A DNA stretch of 64,000 bases, from the NCBI GenBank assembly GCA_018710985.1, contig DVIV01000030.1, positions 62,001 through 126,000 of the forward strand, written 5' to 3'. Position 1 is the stretch's first letter, and each line of letters opens with the position of its first letter. The notes beneath the pieces were generated by a model, which searched no databases, had not been told where the DNA came from, and saw nothing but the letters and a program-made list of their open reading frames with translations. This document shows positions 28,987-37,803 of this stretch, in pieces. Origin of the DNA: Candidatus Limiplasma pullicola (lineage in GTDB: Bacteria > Bacillota > Clostridia > Christensenellales > Aristaeellaceae). The position numbers were made by a program, and so were the translations under genes.

Positions 28987-30858
28987 ATGAAACGAATACT
29001 GGCTATTATCCTTTGCTTGACGCTGATGCTGGCGCTTCCTGCAATGGCGGAAGGCATGAAGGCGGGCACCTACACCGAGACCGTCAAAGGCATGTTTGAC
29101 GGCCTGGTGGTCGAGGTGACGCTTACCGACAGCGCGATCGAGAGCGTTGTGATCAAGGAGCACAACGAAACCTCGCCCGGCTATCCCGCCCTGGAAAAAC
29201 TTCCCGGCATGATCGTGGAAGCCCAGAGCATCGCGGTGGACGGCATCAGCGGCGCGACCATGACCTCCAACGGCGTGAAAGCCGCGGTGGAAGCGGCGCT
29301 GACCGAGGCCGGCGCGGATCTGGCCGCCTTCTCCAAGGCGCCGGAGGCCGAAGAGGACCTTGCGCCGGATTACTATCCTGTGATGGGCTCCTTTGAAGTG
29401 CCCGAAACCTGGGACGAGAGCTACGACGTTGTCGTGGTCGGCGGCGGCTTCGCGGGCCTGGCGGCGGCGTACAGCGCGGTGGAGTCCGGGTCCAGCACGG
29501 TGCTGGTGGAAAAGCTCTCCACCACCGGCGGCAACAGCGCCATCAACGGCGGCCAGTACGCGGCCTATACCTCTAAGGTCGCGGCGGAGCTGCAGGAGAA
29601 GTTCAATCTGGAACCTGACACCGCTGAAAAGCACATCGAGGACACCATCAAGGGCGGCGACAACATGAGCGTGCCCGAGCTGGTAACGGAAATGGTTTAC
29701 GGATCGCCCTACTATCTGGACCTGCTGCTGGATAACGGCCTGGTCATCCGCGACACGCTGGCCCGTCCCGGCGGACACTACGGCTACCGCACCTATGTGA
29801 CCGAAAACCAGGTGGGCTCCGATATCACCGATCTCCAGCTCAAGATGCTCAAGAATACCGACGCCGTCATCGAGCTGGAAACCAAGATGGTTGAGATCTA
29901 CCGTACCCGCGATGAGGCCAATCGCGTGGTGGGCATCCGCGTGGCTACGGCGGACGGCTACAAGACCATCGAGGCCAGGAAGGGCGTCATTCTGGCCACG
30001 GGCGGCTTCTCCTCCAATGTGGACATGCGTCAGACCCAGGTGCCCTACCTGACCGCCGACCTGCCCACCACCAACATCAAGGCCGCCTCCACCGGCGAGG
30101 GCATCTACCTTGCGCAGGCCATCGGCGCCAACACCACCCAGATGAGCAACATCCAGCGCTATCCCTGGGCCGATCCCAACACCGGCGTGCTGGACAGCTA
30201 CGCCGTGTGGCCCTTCACCGGGCCCTCCTACGGCGTGATCTACGTGGATTACAACGGCAACCGCTACGTCAACGAGGGCGACCGCCGCGACGTGTGCGCC
30301 AACGCGGCCGTCAACAGCGGCTTTATCTCCACCTATGCCCTGTTCACCGAGCCGGTGGTCAGCGCGTTCGTCAAGCCCGAAGAGCTGGAGGCCGGCGTGC
30401 AGAGCGGCCGCGTGCTCAAGGGCGAAACGCTGGAGGAGCTGGCCGAGAAGATCAACGCCTTCGCGGTCAAGGGCGAATACCCCAGCGTGACGGCGGAAAA
30501 CCTCAAGGCCACCATCGACAAGCATAACGGCTACATCGACAGCGGCTCCGATCCCGATTTCGGCAAGGTGATGGCCTCCACCATGGTCAAGATGGAGGAA
30601 GGCCCGTACTATGCCATTCCGCAGTATCCGTCCGTGCACCACACCATGGGCGGCCTGGTGATCGACGGCAACACCAGCGTCAAGGACATCTACGGCCAGG
30701 TCATCCCCGGCCTGTTCGCGGCGGGCGAGGTCACCGGCGGCGTGCACGGCACCAACCGCCTGGGCTCCAACGCCGACGCGGACGCGTGCGCCTTCGGCTA
30801 TATCTCCGGCTACTTTGTCTCCACCGGCGAGCTGCCCGACTTCATTCCCGAAATGTAA
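28987..30858 (+). CDS. secreted FMN/FAD flavoprotein reductase (fumarate/urocanate reductase family)
   Basis: 623 residues with a Sec signal (about 1-21), an FMN_bind domain (25-110) with the flavinylation motif DGISGATMTS at 85-94, and an FAD_binding_2 reductase domain from about 145. The dinucleotide fold begins VVVVGGGFAGLAAA; the flavin end motif is PGLFAAGEVTGGVHGTNRLG. Relatives such as UrdA and extracellular fumarate, cinnamate or urocanate reductases accept electrons through covalent FMN and reduce a C=C bond for anaerobic respiration. The substrate cannot be read by eye. It lacks heme motifs. It has its own promoter and terminator, so it is probably monocistronic. Confidence 0.9.
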   Translation: MKRILAIILCLTLMLALPAMAEGMKAGTYTETVKGMFDGLVVEVTLTDSAIESVVIKEHNETSPGYPALEKLPGMIVEAQSIAVDGISGATMTSNGVKAAVEAALTEAGADLAAFSKAPEAEEDLAPDYYPVMGSFEVPETWDESYDVVVVGGGFAGLAAAYSAVESGSSTVLVEKLSTTGGNSAINGGQYAAYTSKVAAELQEKFNLEPDTAEKHIEDTIKGGDNMSVPELVTEMVYGSPYYLDLLLDNGLVIRDTLARPGGHYGYRTYVTENQVGSDITDLQLKMLKNTDAVIELETKMVEIYRTRDEANRVVGIRVATADGYKTIEARKGVILATGGFSSNVDMRQTQVPYLTADLPTTNIKAASTGEGIYLAQAIGANTTQMSNIQRYPWADPNTGVLDSYAVWPFTGPSYGVIYVDYNGNRYVNEGDRRDVCANAAVNSGFISTYALFTEPVVSAFVKPEELEAGVQSGRVLKGETLEELAEKINAFAVKGEYPSVTAENLKATIDKHNGYIDSGSDPDFGKVMASTMVKMEEGPYYAIPQYPSVHHTMGGLVIDGNTSVKDIYGQVIPGLFAAGEVTGGVHGTNRLGSNADADACAFGYISGYFVSTGELPDFIPEM

Positions 30859-30880
30859 GAAAATCTTATGGCATAACGCC

Positions 30881-30938
30881 TGCGGGGGCGCTGCCTCCGG
30901 CCCGGTCCGCCGGGCCGGGGCGGCGCCCCGCAATTTTT
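30881..30938 (+). terminator. long hairpin terminator after the flavoprotein gene
   Basis: A GC-rich imperfect stem of about 23 pairs, from TGCGGGGGCGCTGCC to GGCGGCGCCCCGCA, followed by ATTTTT. Confidence 0.85.
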
Positions 30939-30968
30939 GCGCCGCCTCTACCCAAGCGGGACAAACTT

Positions 30969-30977
30969 TGGTATAAT
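30969..30977 (+). promoter_or_regulatory. extended -10 promoter for fba
   Basis: TGGTATAAT is an extended -10 element with a perfect TATAAT (30972-30977). No good -35 lies 16-18 bases upstream, which extended -10 promoters tolerate. Confidence 0.6.
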
Positions 30978-31011
30978 AAGGGTACTACCAAGCAGCAAGG
31001 AGGAGTTACCC

Positions 31012-31941
31012 ATGCCAATGGTCAACAGCAAAGAGATGTTCAAAAAGGCTTATGAGGGCGGTTACGCCATCGGCGCCTTCAACGTCAACAACATGGAAAT
31101 CATCCAGGGCATCACCGAGGGCGCGAAGATGGAAAACGCCCCCCTCATTTTGCAGGTGAGTGCGGGCGCGCGCAAGTATGCCAAGCATGTCTACCTCATG
31201 AAGATGATTGAGGCCGCCATCGCGGATACCGACCTGCCCATCGTGGTGCATCTGGACCACGGCCCCGACTTCGAGACCTGCAAGAGCTGCATCGACGGCG
31301 GCTTCACCAGCGTCATGATCGACGGCAGCCACCTGCCCTTCGAGGAGAACATCGCCCTGACCCGCAAGGTCGTCGAGTACGCGCACGACCGCAACGTGAC
31401 CGTCGAGGCAGAGCTTGGCCGTCTGGCCGGCGTGGAGGACGACGTGAAGGTGTCCGCCGAGGATTCCAGCTACACCCGTCCCGAAGAGGTCGAGGAGTTC
31501 GCCACCCGCACCGGCTGCGACAGCCTGGCCATCGCCATCGGCACCAGCCACGGCGCCTTCAAGTTCAAGGGCGAGCCCAAGCTGCGCTTTGACATCCTGG
31601 AGGAAGTCTCCAAGCGCCTGCCCGGTTTCCCCATCGTGCTGCACGGCGCCAGCAGCGTCATTCCCAGCTATGTGGACATGATCAACCAGTACGGCGGCAA
31701 CATGCCCGGCGCGCAGGGCGTGCCCGAGGAGATGCTGCGCAAGGCTGCCAGCATGGCCGTCTGCAAGATCAACATCGACAGCGACCTGCGCCTGGCCTTT
31801 ACCGGCGAGATCCGCAAGCACATGGCCGAGCATCCCGACCACTTCGATCCCCGTCAGTACCTGACCGACGCTCGCAACGGCATCCGCCAGATGGTCCGTC
31901 ACAAGATCGTCAACGTTCTGGGCTGCAACGGCAAGGCGTAA
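31012..31941 (+). CDS. fba: class II fructose-bisphosphate aldolase
   Basis: This zinc enzyme splits fructose 1,6-bisphosphate into two triose phosphates in glycolysis. The protein has 309 residues. Metal-binding and catalytic segments are VVHLDHGPD (Zn His and catalytic Asp), the AELGRLAGVED loop, GTSHGAFKFKG and the VLHGASSV strand; INIDSDLRLAFTG binds phosphate. The start follows AAGGAGGAG at ideal distance. It is flanked by its own promoter and a perfect terminator. With the PPi-type phosphofructokinase at 61102 it suggests an energy-saving anaerobic glycolysis. Confidence 0.95.
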   Translation: MPMVNSKEMFKKAYEGGYAIGAFNVNNMEIIQGITEGAKMENAPLILQVSAGARKYAKHVYLMKMIEAAIADTDLPIVVHLDHGPDFETCKSCIDGGFTSVMIDGSHLPFEENIALTRKVVEYAHDRNVTVEAELGRLAGVEDDVKVSAEDSSYTRPEEVEEFATRTGCDSLAIAIGTSHGAFKFKGEPKLRFDILEEVSKRLPGFPIVLHGASSVIPSYVDMINQYGGNMPGAQGVPEEMLRKAASMAVCKINIDSDLRLAFTGEIRKHMAEHPDHFDPRQYLTDARNGIRQMVRHKIVNVLGCNGKA

Positions 31942-31963
31942 GCCATTCCACTAAGCCACAAGC

Positions 31964-31999
31964 GCGGCGCGACTGAACCAGTCGCGCCGCAATTTTTTT
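31964..31999 (+). terminator. strong terminator after fba
   Basis: A perfect 12-base stem GCGGCGCGACTG/CAGTCGCGCCGC with a three-base loop, then AATTTTTTT. Confidence 0.92.
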
Positions 32000-32073
32000 C
32001 CGCCGCTCAATCAAACGCCCCCGCCGCGCGTCTAATGGGTGAAAGCGCGCTTGACCGGAAGGAGGGGAAGCCT

Positions 32074-32541
32074 GTGACAAGGGACGACTTTGAGGGCCGC
32101 GTCCTGGACGCGCGGGAGAAGATGTACCGCGTGGCCAGGAGCTACCTTCAAGGGGAGCAGGACTGCCTGGACGCGGTGTCCGAGGCGGTGCTCAGGGCCT
32201 GGCAGAAGCGCTCGTCCCTTCGCCGGGAGGAGTTCTTCGACACGTGGCTCATGCGGATTCTGATGCGCGAATGTGTCAACATCCAGCGCAGGCAAAGGCG
32301 CATGGTGCCCGTGGAGAACGTGCCGGAGAGGCCCGCGCCCGATGGGAATGTCGCCGCCCTGCGCGACGCGCTGGACGCCCTGTCCCCGAAGCTGCGCACC
32401 GTGACGGTGCTGCACTACATGGAGGGGTATGACGTTTCGGAGCTTTCGCGGCTGCTGCGCGTTCCCAAAGGAACCGTCACCTCCCGGCTGCACATGGCCC
32501 GCGGACGCCTGCGGGAGCTTTTGAAGGAGGATATCGAATGA
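32074..32541 (+). CDS. ECF-type RNA polymerase sigma factor
   Basis: 155 residues starting at GTG 32074, eight bases after GGAAGGAGG. Region 2 spans about residues 10-75 (SEAVLRAWQKRSSL, FFDTWLMRILMRECVN) and region 4 lies at about 100-150 (LSPKLRTVTVLHYMEGYDVSELSRLL, then VPKGTVTSRLHMARGRLRELL, the helix-turn-helix that binds -35). It overlaps the DUF4179 gene by ATGA, the usual layout for a sigma and its membrane-bound regulator. The regulon is unknown; I see no clear self-recognised promoter upstream. Confidence 0.88.
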   Translation: MTRDDFEGRVLDAREKMYRVARSYLQGEQDCLDAVSEAVLRAWQKRSSLRREEFFDTWLMRILMRECVNIQRRQRRMVPVENVPERPAPDGNVAALRDALDALSPKLRTVTVLHYMEGYDVSELSRLLRVPKGTVTSRLHMARGRLRELLKEDIE

Positions 32542-33329
32542 AACAATCCCAGTGGCGGCGCGCATATGATCCGGACCCGGTCCATCTGGAGGCGCGCGTG
32601 AGGCATACGCTCAAAAATCTTGATGCGGACCCGGCCGCGCGGCCGCATGCGCTGCGCACGGCGCTGATCGCGGCGCTGGTGCTGGCGCTCCTGTGCGGGA
32701 TCGCGCTGGCGGTGTACGAGAGCCGCACGGCCGACCTGGTGGGGTGGTTCGGCGGTGAGGAGAGAAAGGAAGCGCTGCTTTCGGGCGACATCGCGCCTTC
32801 AGGCGAAAGCACGCGGCTGGGCGATGTGGTCTATACGCTGGACGACGTGATCTACAAGGACGGCACGATCTACGGCAGCGGCGTCATCCGCGCGGCGGAG
32901 GGCGCCAACATCGTGCTGATTGACGAAAATTCGGGCATCTATGAGCCCGCGGGCTATCCCCTGCACTACGGCAAGGACTACACCGTGCCCGACGACGCGC
33001 CCAGCTACGTCGAGCTGGCGAAGGAGCGGGGGGCCAGGCTCATTCTGGCCAAATGCGTGGCGGACGGCGTGCTGAATGAAAACGGCGAGCCGGACAGCGT
33101 CGGCTACGACCAGGTTCCCCAGATAGACGGCACCATTCGCTTCTACTTTGAGTTCGCGGGCCGCGAGGGCGGCATTGAGCGCGCAGAGAGCTATGACGTG
33201 ATCCTCTCCATCGCCAACTGGGAGGTCACGCCCGAGGGCGAATGGCTGCGCGAGGACCCCGACAACACCTGGCTCAAGGACGAATGGGTCGTGACGGTCA
33301 CGCCCGATAGGAAAGGAGATGCCCAATGA
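32538..33329 (+). CDS. DUF4179-like membrane protein, probable anti-sigma factor
   Basis: 263 residues: a short charged cytoplasmic N-terminus (about 1-40), one membrane helix (about 42-62), and an outer beta-rich domain with acidic loops, for example VVYTLDDVIYKDGTIYGSGVI. This is the layout of DUF4179 proteins, which sit beside ECF sigma factors in Clostridia and are thought to hold the sigma at the membrane. No zinc (ZAS) HxxxCxxC motif is visible, so it is not a ZAS-type anti-sigma. It is coupled at both ends by ATGA overlaps. Confidence 0.75.
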   Translation: MKQSQWRRAYDPDPVHLEARVRHTLKNLDADPAARPHALRTALIAALVLALLCGIALAVYESRTADLVGWFGGEERKEALLSGDIAPSGESTRLGDVVYTLDDVIYKDGTIYGSGVIRAAEGANIVLIDENSGIYEPAGYPLHYGKDYTVPDDAPSYVELAKERGARLILAKCVADGVLNENGEPDSVGYDQVPQIDGTIRFYFEFAGREGGIERAESYDVILSIANWEVTPEGEWLREDPDNTWLKDEWVVTVTPDRKGDAQ

Positions 33330-34579
33330 AAAAACGTGGACTTTGCCTCGCGCTGTGCCTGTGCCTGCTGACGGGCGCCCTGCCTGCGCTGGCGCAGGAC
33401 GGCGGCGCGCTGTGCGTGCTCAATGACGGCTGGTTCGTAAACGAGGATTATCTGGCGCAGTACCCGGACCGAAGCCTGGAGATGATCCCCGCCGAGTATC
33501 TTGACAACGGCATCGACACCAACCTCCGGGAGCTGCTCTTCACCACCGATTGGGACGTGGCCCGCATCACGACGGACGAGTTCACCCTTCGGGAGCTGGA
33601 CGAGGCCGGGCTGCTCATGGACCTGACGGAGCTGTTCGGGGAGGAGAAGCTCTATCCCGCCGTGCGAGAGGCGGTCACGGTGGACGACCGCATGATGGGC
33701 GTGCCCACGATGGGCTGGTACATAGGCGCCCGTTACAGCATGCAGTGGCTGGATGGGGACCCCTACGGCCTGGGGGAAAAGCTGGGGCTTACGGAGGCGG
33801 ACGAGCCGCATACCTACGCGGAGCTTTACGCCCTTGCGCAGAAGTATTTTGCGCTGGATGCGGAAATACGGCGCGGCACTATGTTTTTTGATGGTATGCT
33901 GAATGGGCAGGCGGGCGTTTTGCTGCTTTCGAGCTTTATCGATCAATATGCCGGGGAGTTTGCGGACGCGGAGGGAAACGTCGATTATGATACCGACGCC
34001 TTCCGCGACGGGGTGAGGCAGATCGACGAACTGACGGCGCTGCTTGGCGACAACCTCAAGCCCCTCTATAATGAAGGCTCCACCAGGCTGTACATGCTGG
34101 TCAGCGACGCGGCCAACCACCCGCTGGGGAACGAGACGCTGTTTTCCGTCGGAATGGAGCGAAAGGTGCCCATGCGGCTGGAGGTCTGGGTCATGAACGC
34201 CCGGACCGATAAGGCGGACGAGGCCGCCGACTACATCCGCGCGGCCATGGCGCGCACCGCCCCGGAATTTGCCCCGGCGCTGTACGAGGAATATGACTAT
34301 ACTGCCCTGCTGCGCGCCAGCCTCGACCGCGACATCGAGGCGCAGAAGGAGCAAAACGAGGCCCAGAGCGTGATCGACGAGCTCATCCGCCTGCGCGACG
34401 CCGGGGAGGCCGACGGGCACTACTACAGCCGGGAACAGCTCGAACGCTACCGCACGGAGGTCGCCCCCTACCTGATCTTCCCGAAATGCGGGTATGTGGG
34501 TGGCTGGACGCCCGCAAACAGCTACATGAAGGGCAAGCTGGACATAGACGGGCTGATCGCGGAGATGAACGGGCAATAA
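33326..34579 (+). CDS. secreted extracellular solute-binding-like protein
   Basis: 417 residues with a signal sequence (MKKRGLCLALCLCLLTGALPALA) and a two-lobed pattern resembling family 1 solute-binding proteins, with DVARITTDEFTLRELDEAGLLMDLTELF and the mid-protein GVPTMGWYIGARYS. The cysteines are in the hydrophobic core of the signal, not at a lipobox, so the mature protein seems unanchored. There is no ABC transporter next to it. It is coupled to the DUF4179 gene by ATGA, so it belongs to the sigma/anti-sigma operon and may be its sensor or output; that is inference. Confidence 0.7.
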   Translation: MKKRGLCLALCLCLLTGALPALAQDGGALCVLNDGWFVNEDYLAQYPDRSLEMIPAEYLDNGIDTNLRELLFTTDWDVARITTDEFTLRELDEAGLLMDLTELFGEEKLYPAVREAVTVDDRMMGVPTMGWYIGARYSMQWLDGDPYGLGEKLGLTEADEPHTYAELYALAQKYFALDAEIRRGTMFFDGMLNGQAGVLLLSSFIDQYAGEFADAEGNVDYDTDAFRDGVRQIDELTALLGDNLKPLYNEGSTRLYMLVSDAANHPLGNETLFSVGMERKVPMRLEVWVMNARTDKADEAADYIRAAMARTAPEFAPALYEEYDYTALLRASLDRDIEAQKEQNEAQSVIDELIRLRDAGEADGHYYSREQLERYRTEVAPYLIFPKCGYVGGWTPANSYMKGKLDIDGLIAEMNGQ

Positions 34580-34583
34580 AGGT

Positions 34584-34640
34584 AATAAAAAAAGAAGGCC
34601 GCCGCACTCGTCAGGGTGCGGCGGTCGTTGTTGCTTTTTT
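34584..34640 (+). terminator. bidirectional terminator between convergent genes
   Basis: GGCCGCCGCAC (34597-34607) pairs with GTGCGGCGGTC (34616-34626). A poly-T tract follows on the plus strand (34634-34640), and the A-rich tract before it gives a T run on the minus strand. Confidence 0.85.
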
Positions 34641-35932
34641 GTGTTTTTTCCCTCTGACGGAAAACGGAGTATGCTGCGGCGTGAGCCGAGCGAGACAAAC
34701 AGGCACGAGGAGGCAAAAAACGTCACCCCCAGCGACCGGTAGGTAAAGAACGAATGGATATAGCTGTGATTGCCGGTAAACAGGTACCAGCCAAAGGGCA
34801 GCAGGGCCGCTGCCAGAAACAGGGCGGCGTTGCGCACGGCATTGCCGGATGGCCGCCGCAGGAGCGCCAGCGCCAGGTACAGCGCGTCCAGGACAAAAAT
34901 GGCATAGAGCAGCGGACTATCCTTTATATAGTGCAGATTGCGGGCCAGCACGTCCGCATAGCTGGACCCCGCGCCGGATTCGTTCAATAGGGGGGAGTGC
35001 ATTTTTATGGCGCTGATTGCATTGAGGAAAATGGACGGACTCACCAGCAGAGCGGTCAGCATCCACTTGCCGGCCCACATGCCGCCATAGCCTACCGCCC
35101 AGCACAGGCACAGCGTCAGGAACTTCCGCGCGCTGATGCGCGCGCACGATTGCCCGCAAAGGCACAGCTGCAGCGCAAGCGGAAAGCCCAGCGTCATCAG
35201 CGGGGCCGTCAGCAGATCGACATAAGAGGTGGCGCAGCCGATGCAGGCAAAGAAGAGGGGCAGACGAAACCCCTTTTTGAACCAGTTTGCAAAAAACAGC
35301 AGCAGAAGCATCGCCGCCAGCATGATCATGTTCACGGAAGAGAATTGCAGCGACTGGAAGATGAGCGAGGGAGAAAGCAGCAGGATGGAAAGCAGCCACG
35401 GCAGCAGGTACCGTCCCAGACCGCGTCTGAACATGAGAAAGACTATGCCCGTTCCCAGCAGAAGCTGCACCGCCCTGTAAACAATGCGGATCTGATCATA
35501 GCGAAATACGCAGAGCAGCGGCTTGAGCCACGCGAGGTACCCGTGCCAGTAGCGGGCATAATCCACGTACTGCACGGCGGGACGCTCCTGTTCGCCGCCA
35601 TAGATGGGATAAAGGGAAAAATAGGGGCCTGCACCGGTATCAGCGCGCATGCAAAGAAGCGCCCGCTGCACGACCGGACCTTCATAATCGCAGGCGGCTG
35701 TCATGAGCATCAGCGCGTCTGTATAATTATCCAGCTGCCCTATGCCGTTGAGGGTGCTCACCTGCGGATAGATTCCCTCCCGATCAATGGTATAGGCGGA
35801 GGGCGCCATGTTGGAAACCATGGGAGCAAGGGGCAGGGCACAGGCCGCCAGCAGCAGGGAAAAACCCAGAACCACGCAAACGGCTACCGTTCCCGCAAGC
35901 TGCAAGACGCTTTTGATCCGGTTGCGCCACAT
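34634..35932 (-). CDS. polytopic membrane protein with lost stop codon
   Basis: From ATG 35932 (after GGAAGGAGG) the frame gives about ten membrane helices, a large first external loop with DREGIYPQVSTLNG, and a last helix near GVTFFASSCLFVSLG. By topology it resembles uncharacterised GT-C-like proteins. There is no stop: the frame runs through the terminator at 34584-34640 and far into the antisense of the solute-binding gene, to 33191. I therefore end the feature at the terminator; the true end should lie just before it. A small indel in the A-rich tail, real or a sequencing error, would explain this. It is the last gene of the secA-to-tsaD unit. Confidence 0.55.
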
Positions 35933-35966
35933 GGGCAAGGCCTCCTTCCGGTGGAATAAACCGCCT

Positions 35967-37025
<1,059 letters not shown>

Positions 37026-37039
37026 GGAAAAGGGCCTCC

Positions 37040-37786
37040 TTAGCGGTTCGCGCCGCCGGCGGACTGGGCGCGTGACTGCGCGATGCGCGCGCTCACCGGC
37101 GAAAGAATCAGCGGCAGCACCAGCACCGCCGCCAGCATCAGCACCAGCATCAGCATAACGGGCGGCCGGTATGCCGAAAACAGCGTCTCCGGGAACAGGC
37201 GCATCACCAGCTCATCCGCGGGGAAGATTCCGTCGGGGATGAGCGTGCGGTGCAGCATCTCCCACATGCCGCCAAAATCCAGGCTGGCCCACAGGCCCAC
37301 CCCGGCGATGAACAGCAGCGGCAAAAGCGTTCCCGCATAATACCCCTGCATAGAGAAGCCGCCCCGGCGGCCGGAGGTGGCCAGCGCCCAGGCAAGCAGC
37401 AGGACCGCTGCCGCCGCGCCGCACACAAGCAGCGTGGAAGCGGCGCTCACCCAGCCCTTGACCGTGACCATATGGTCGCGGAAATCCTGGGGAATGAAGC
37501 GGCTGGCCGGGAAGCCCGCAACGGTGATGCTGGGCTCCCAGCTGTCCTGCGCGTCGGTGAGAAAGAGGATGGTTTCGTCCGCAAAGCTGCTTACGCTGGC
37601 TGCGTCCATGCCCAGCGCGGCGTAATCCACATTTTCCAGCAGGGCGGTTTCAAGGAGCTGCCCGTCCACCGCGTTGAGGTACACGGAAGCCCCGGCGGCG
37701 ACCAGCACCAGCAGGAGGGAAGCGAGAAAGCAGCGGAAAAACGCAGCGCGGCGGGGCCGCGCGGCGGAGCTTGGGTCATGCGGCAT
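37040..37786 (-). CDS. DUF1461 (TIGR01906/Lit-like) integral membrane protein
   Basis: 248 residues with about four to five helices and an external loop between the first two. Family marks are the loop motif DHMVTVKGW (His105) and MLHRTLIPDG followed by DELVMRLFPETLF (His179). The characterised member Lit moves an acyl chain within lipoproteins using two conserved histidines, and both His positions appear present here. Whether this protein is a true Lit or another DUF1461 member is uncertain. GGGAGGAAAGCGC precedes the ATG. It lies between prfB and tsaD with gaps of 17 and 14 bases. Confidence 0.65.
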   Translation of the reverse strand: MPHDPSSAARPRRAAFFRCFLASLLLVLVAAGASVYLNAVDGQLLETALLENVDYAALGMDAASVSSFADETILFLTDAQDSWEPSITVAGFPASRFIPQDFRDHMVTVKGWVSAASTLLVCGAAAAVLLLAWALATSGRRGGFSMQGYYAGTLLPLLFIAGVGLWASLDFGGMWEMLHRTLIPDGIFPADELVMRLFPETLFSAYRPPVMLMLVLMLAAVLVLPLILSPVSARIAQSRAQSAGGANR

Positions 37787-37803
37787 GCGCTTTCCTCCCA
37801 TGA

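Noticed and set aside
28954-30933. A long minus-strand open frame opposite the flavoprotein gene
   Set aside because: The sense strand encodes an obvious flavoprotein with motifs, promoter and terminator; the antisense shows no family features.
32013-32035. ECF autoregulated promoter AAAC...CGTCTAA before the sigma gene
   Set aside because: The spacing of 12 bases is too short for the usual 16-17, and the region is GC-rich enough to give the motif by chance.
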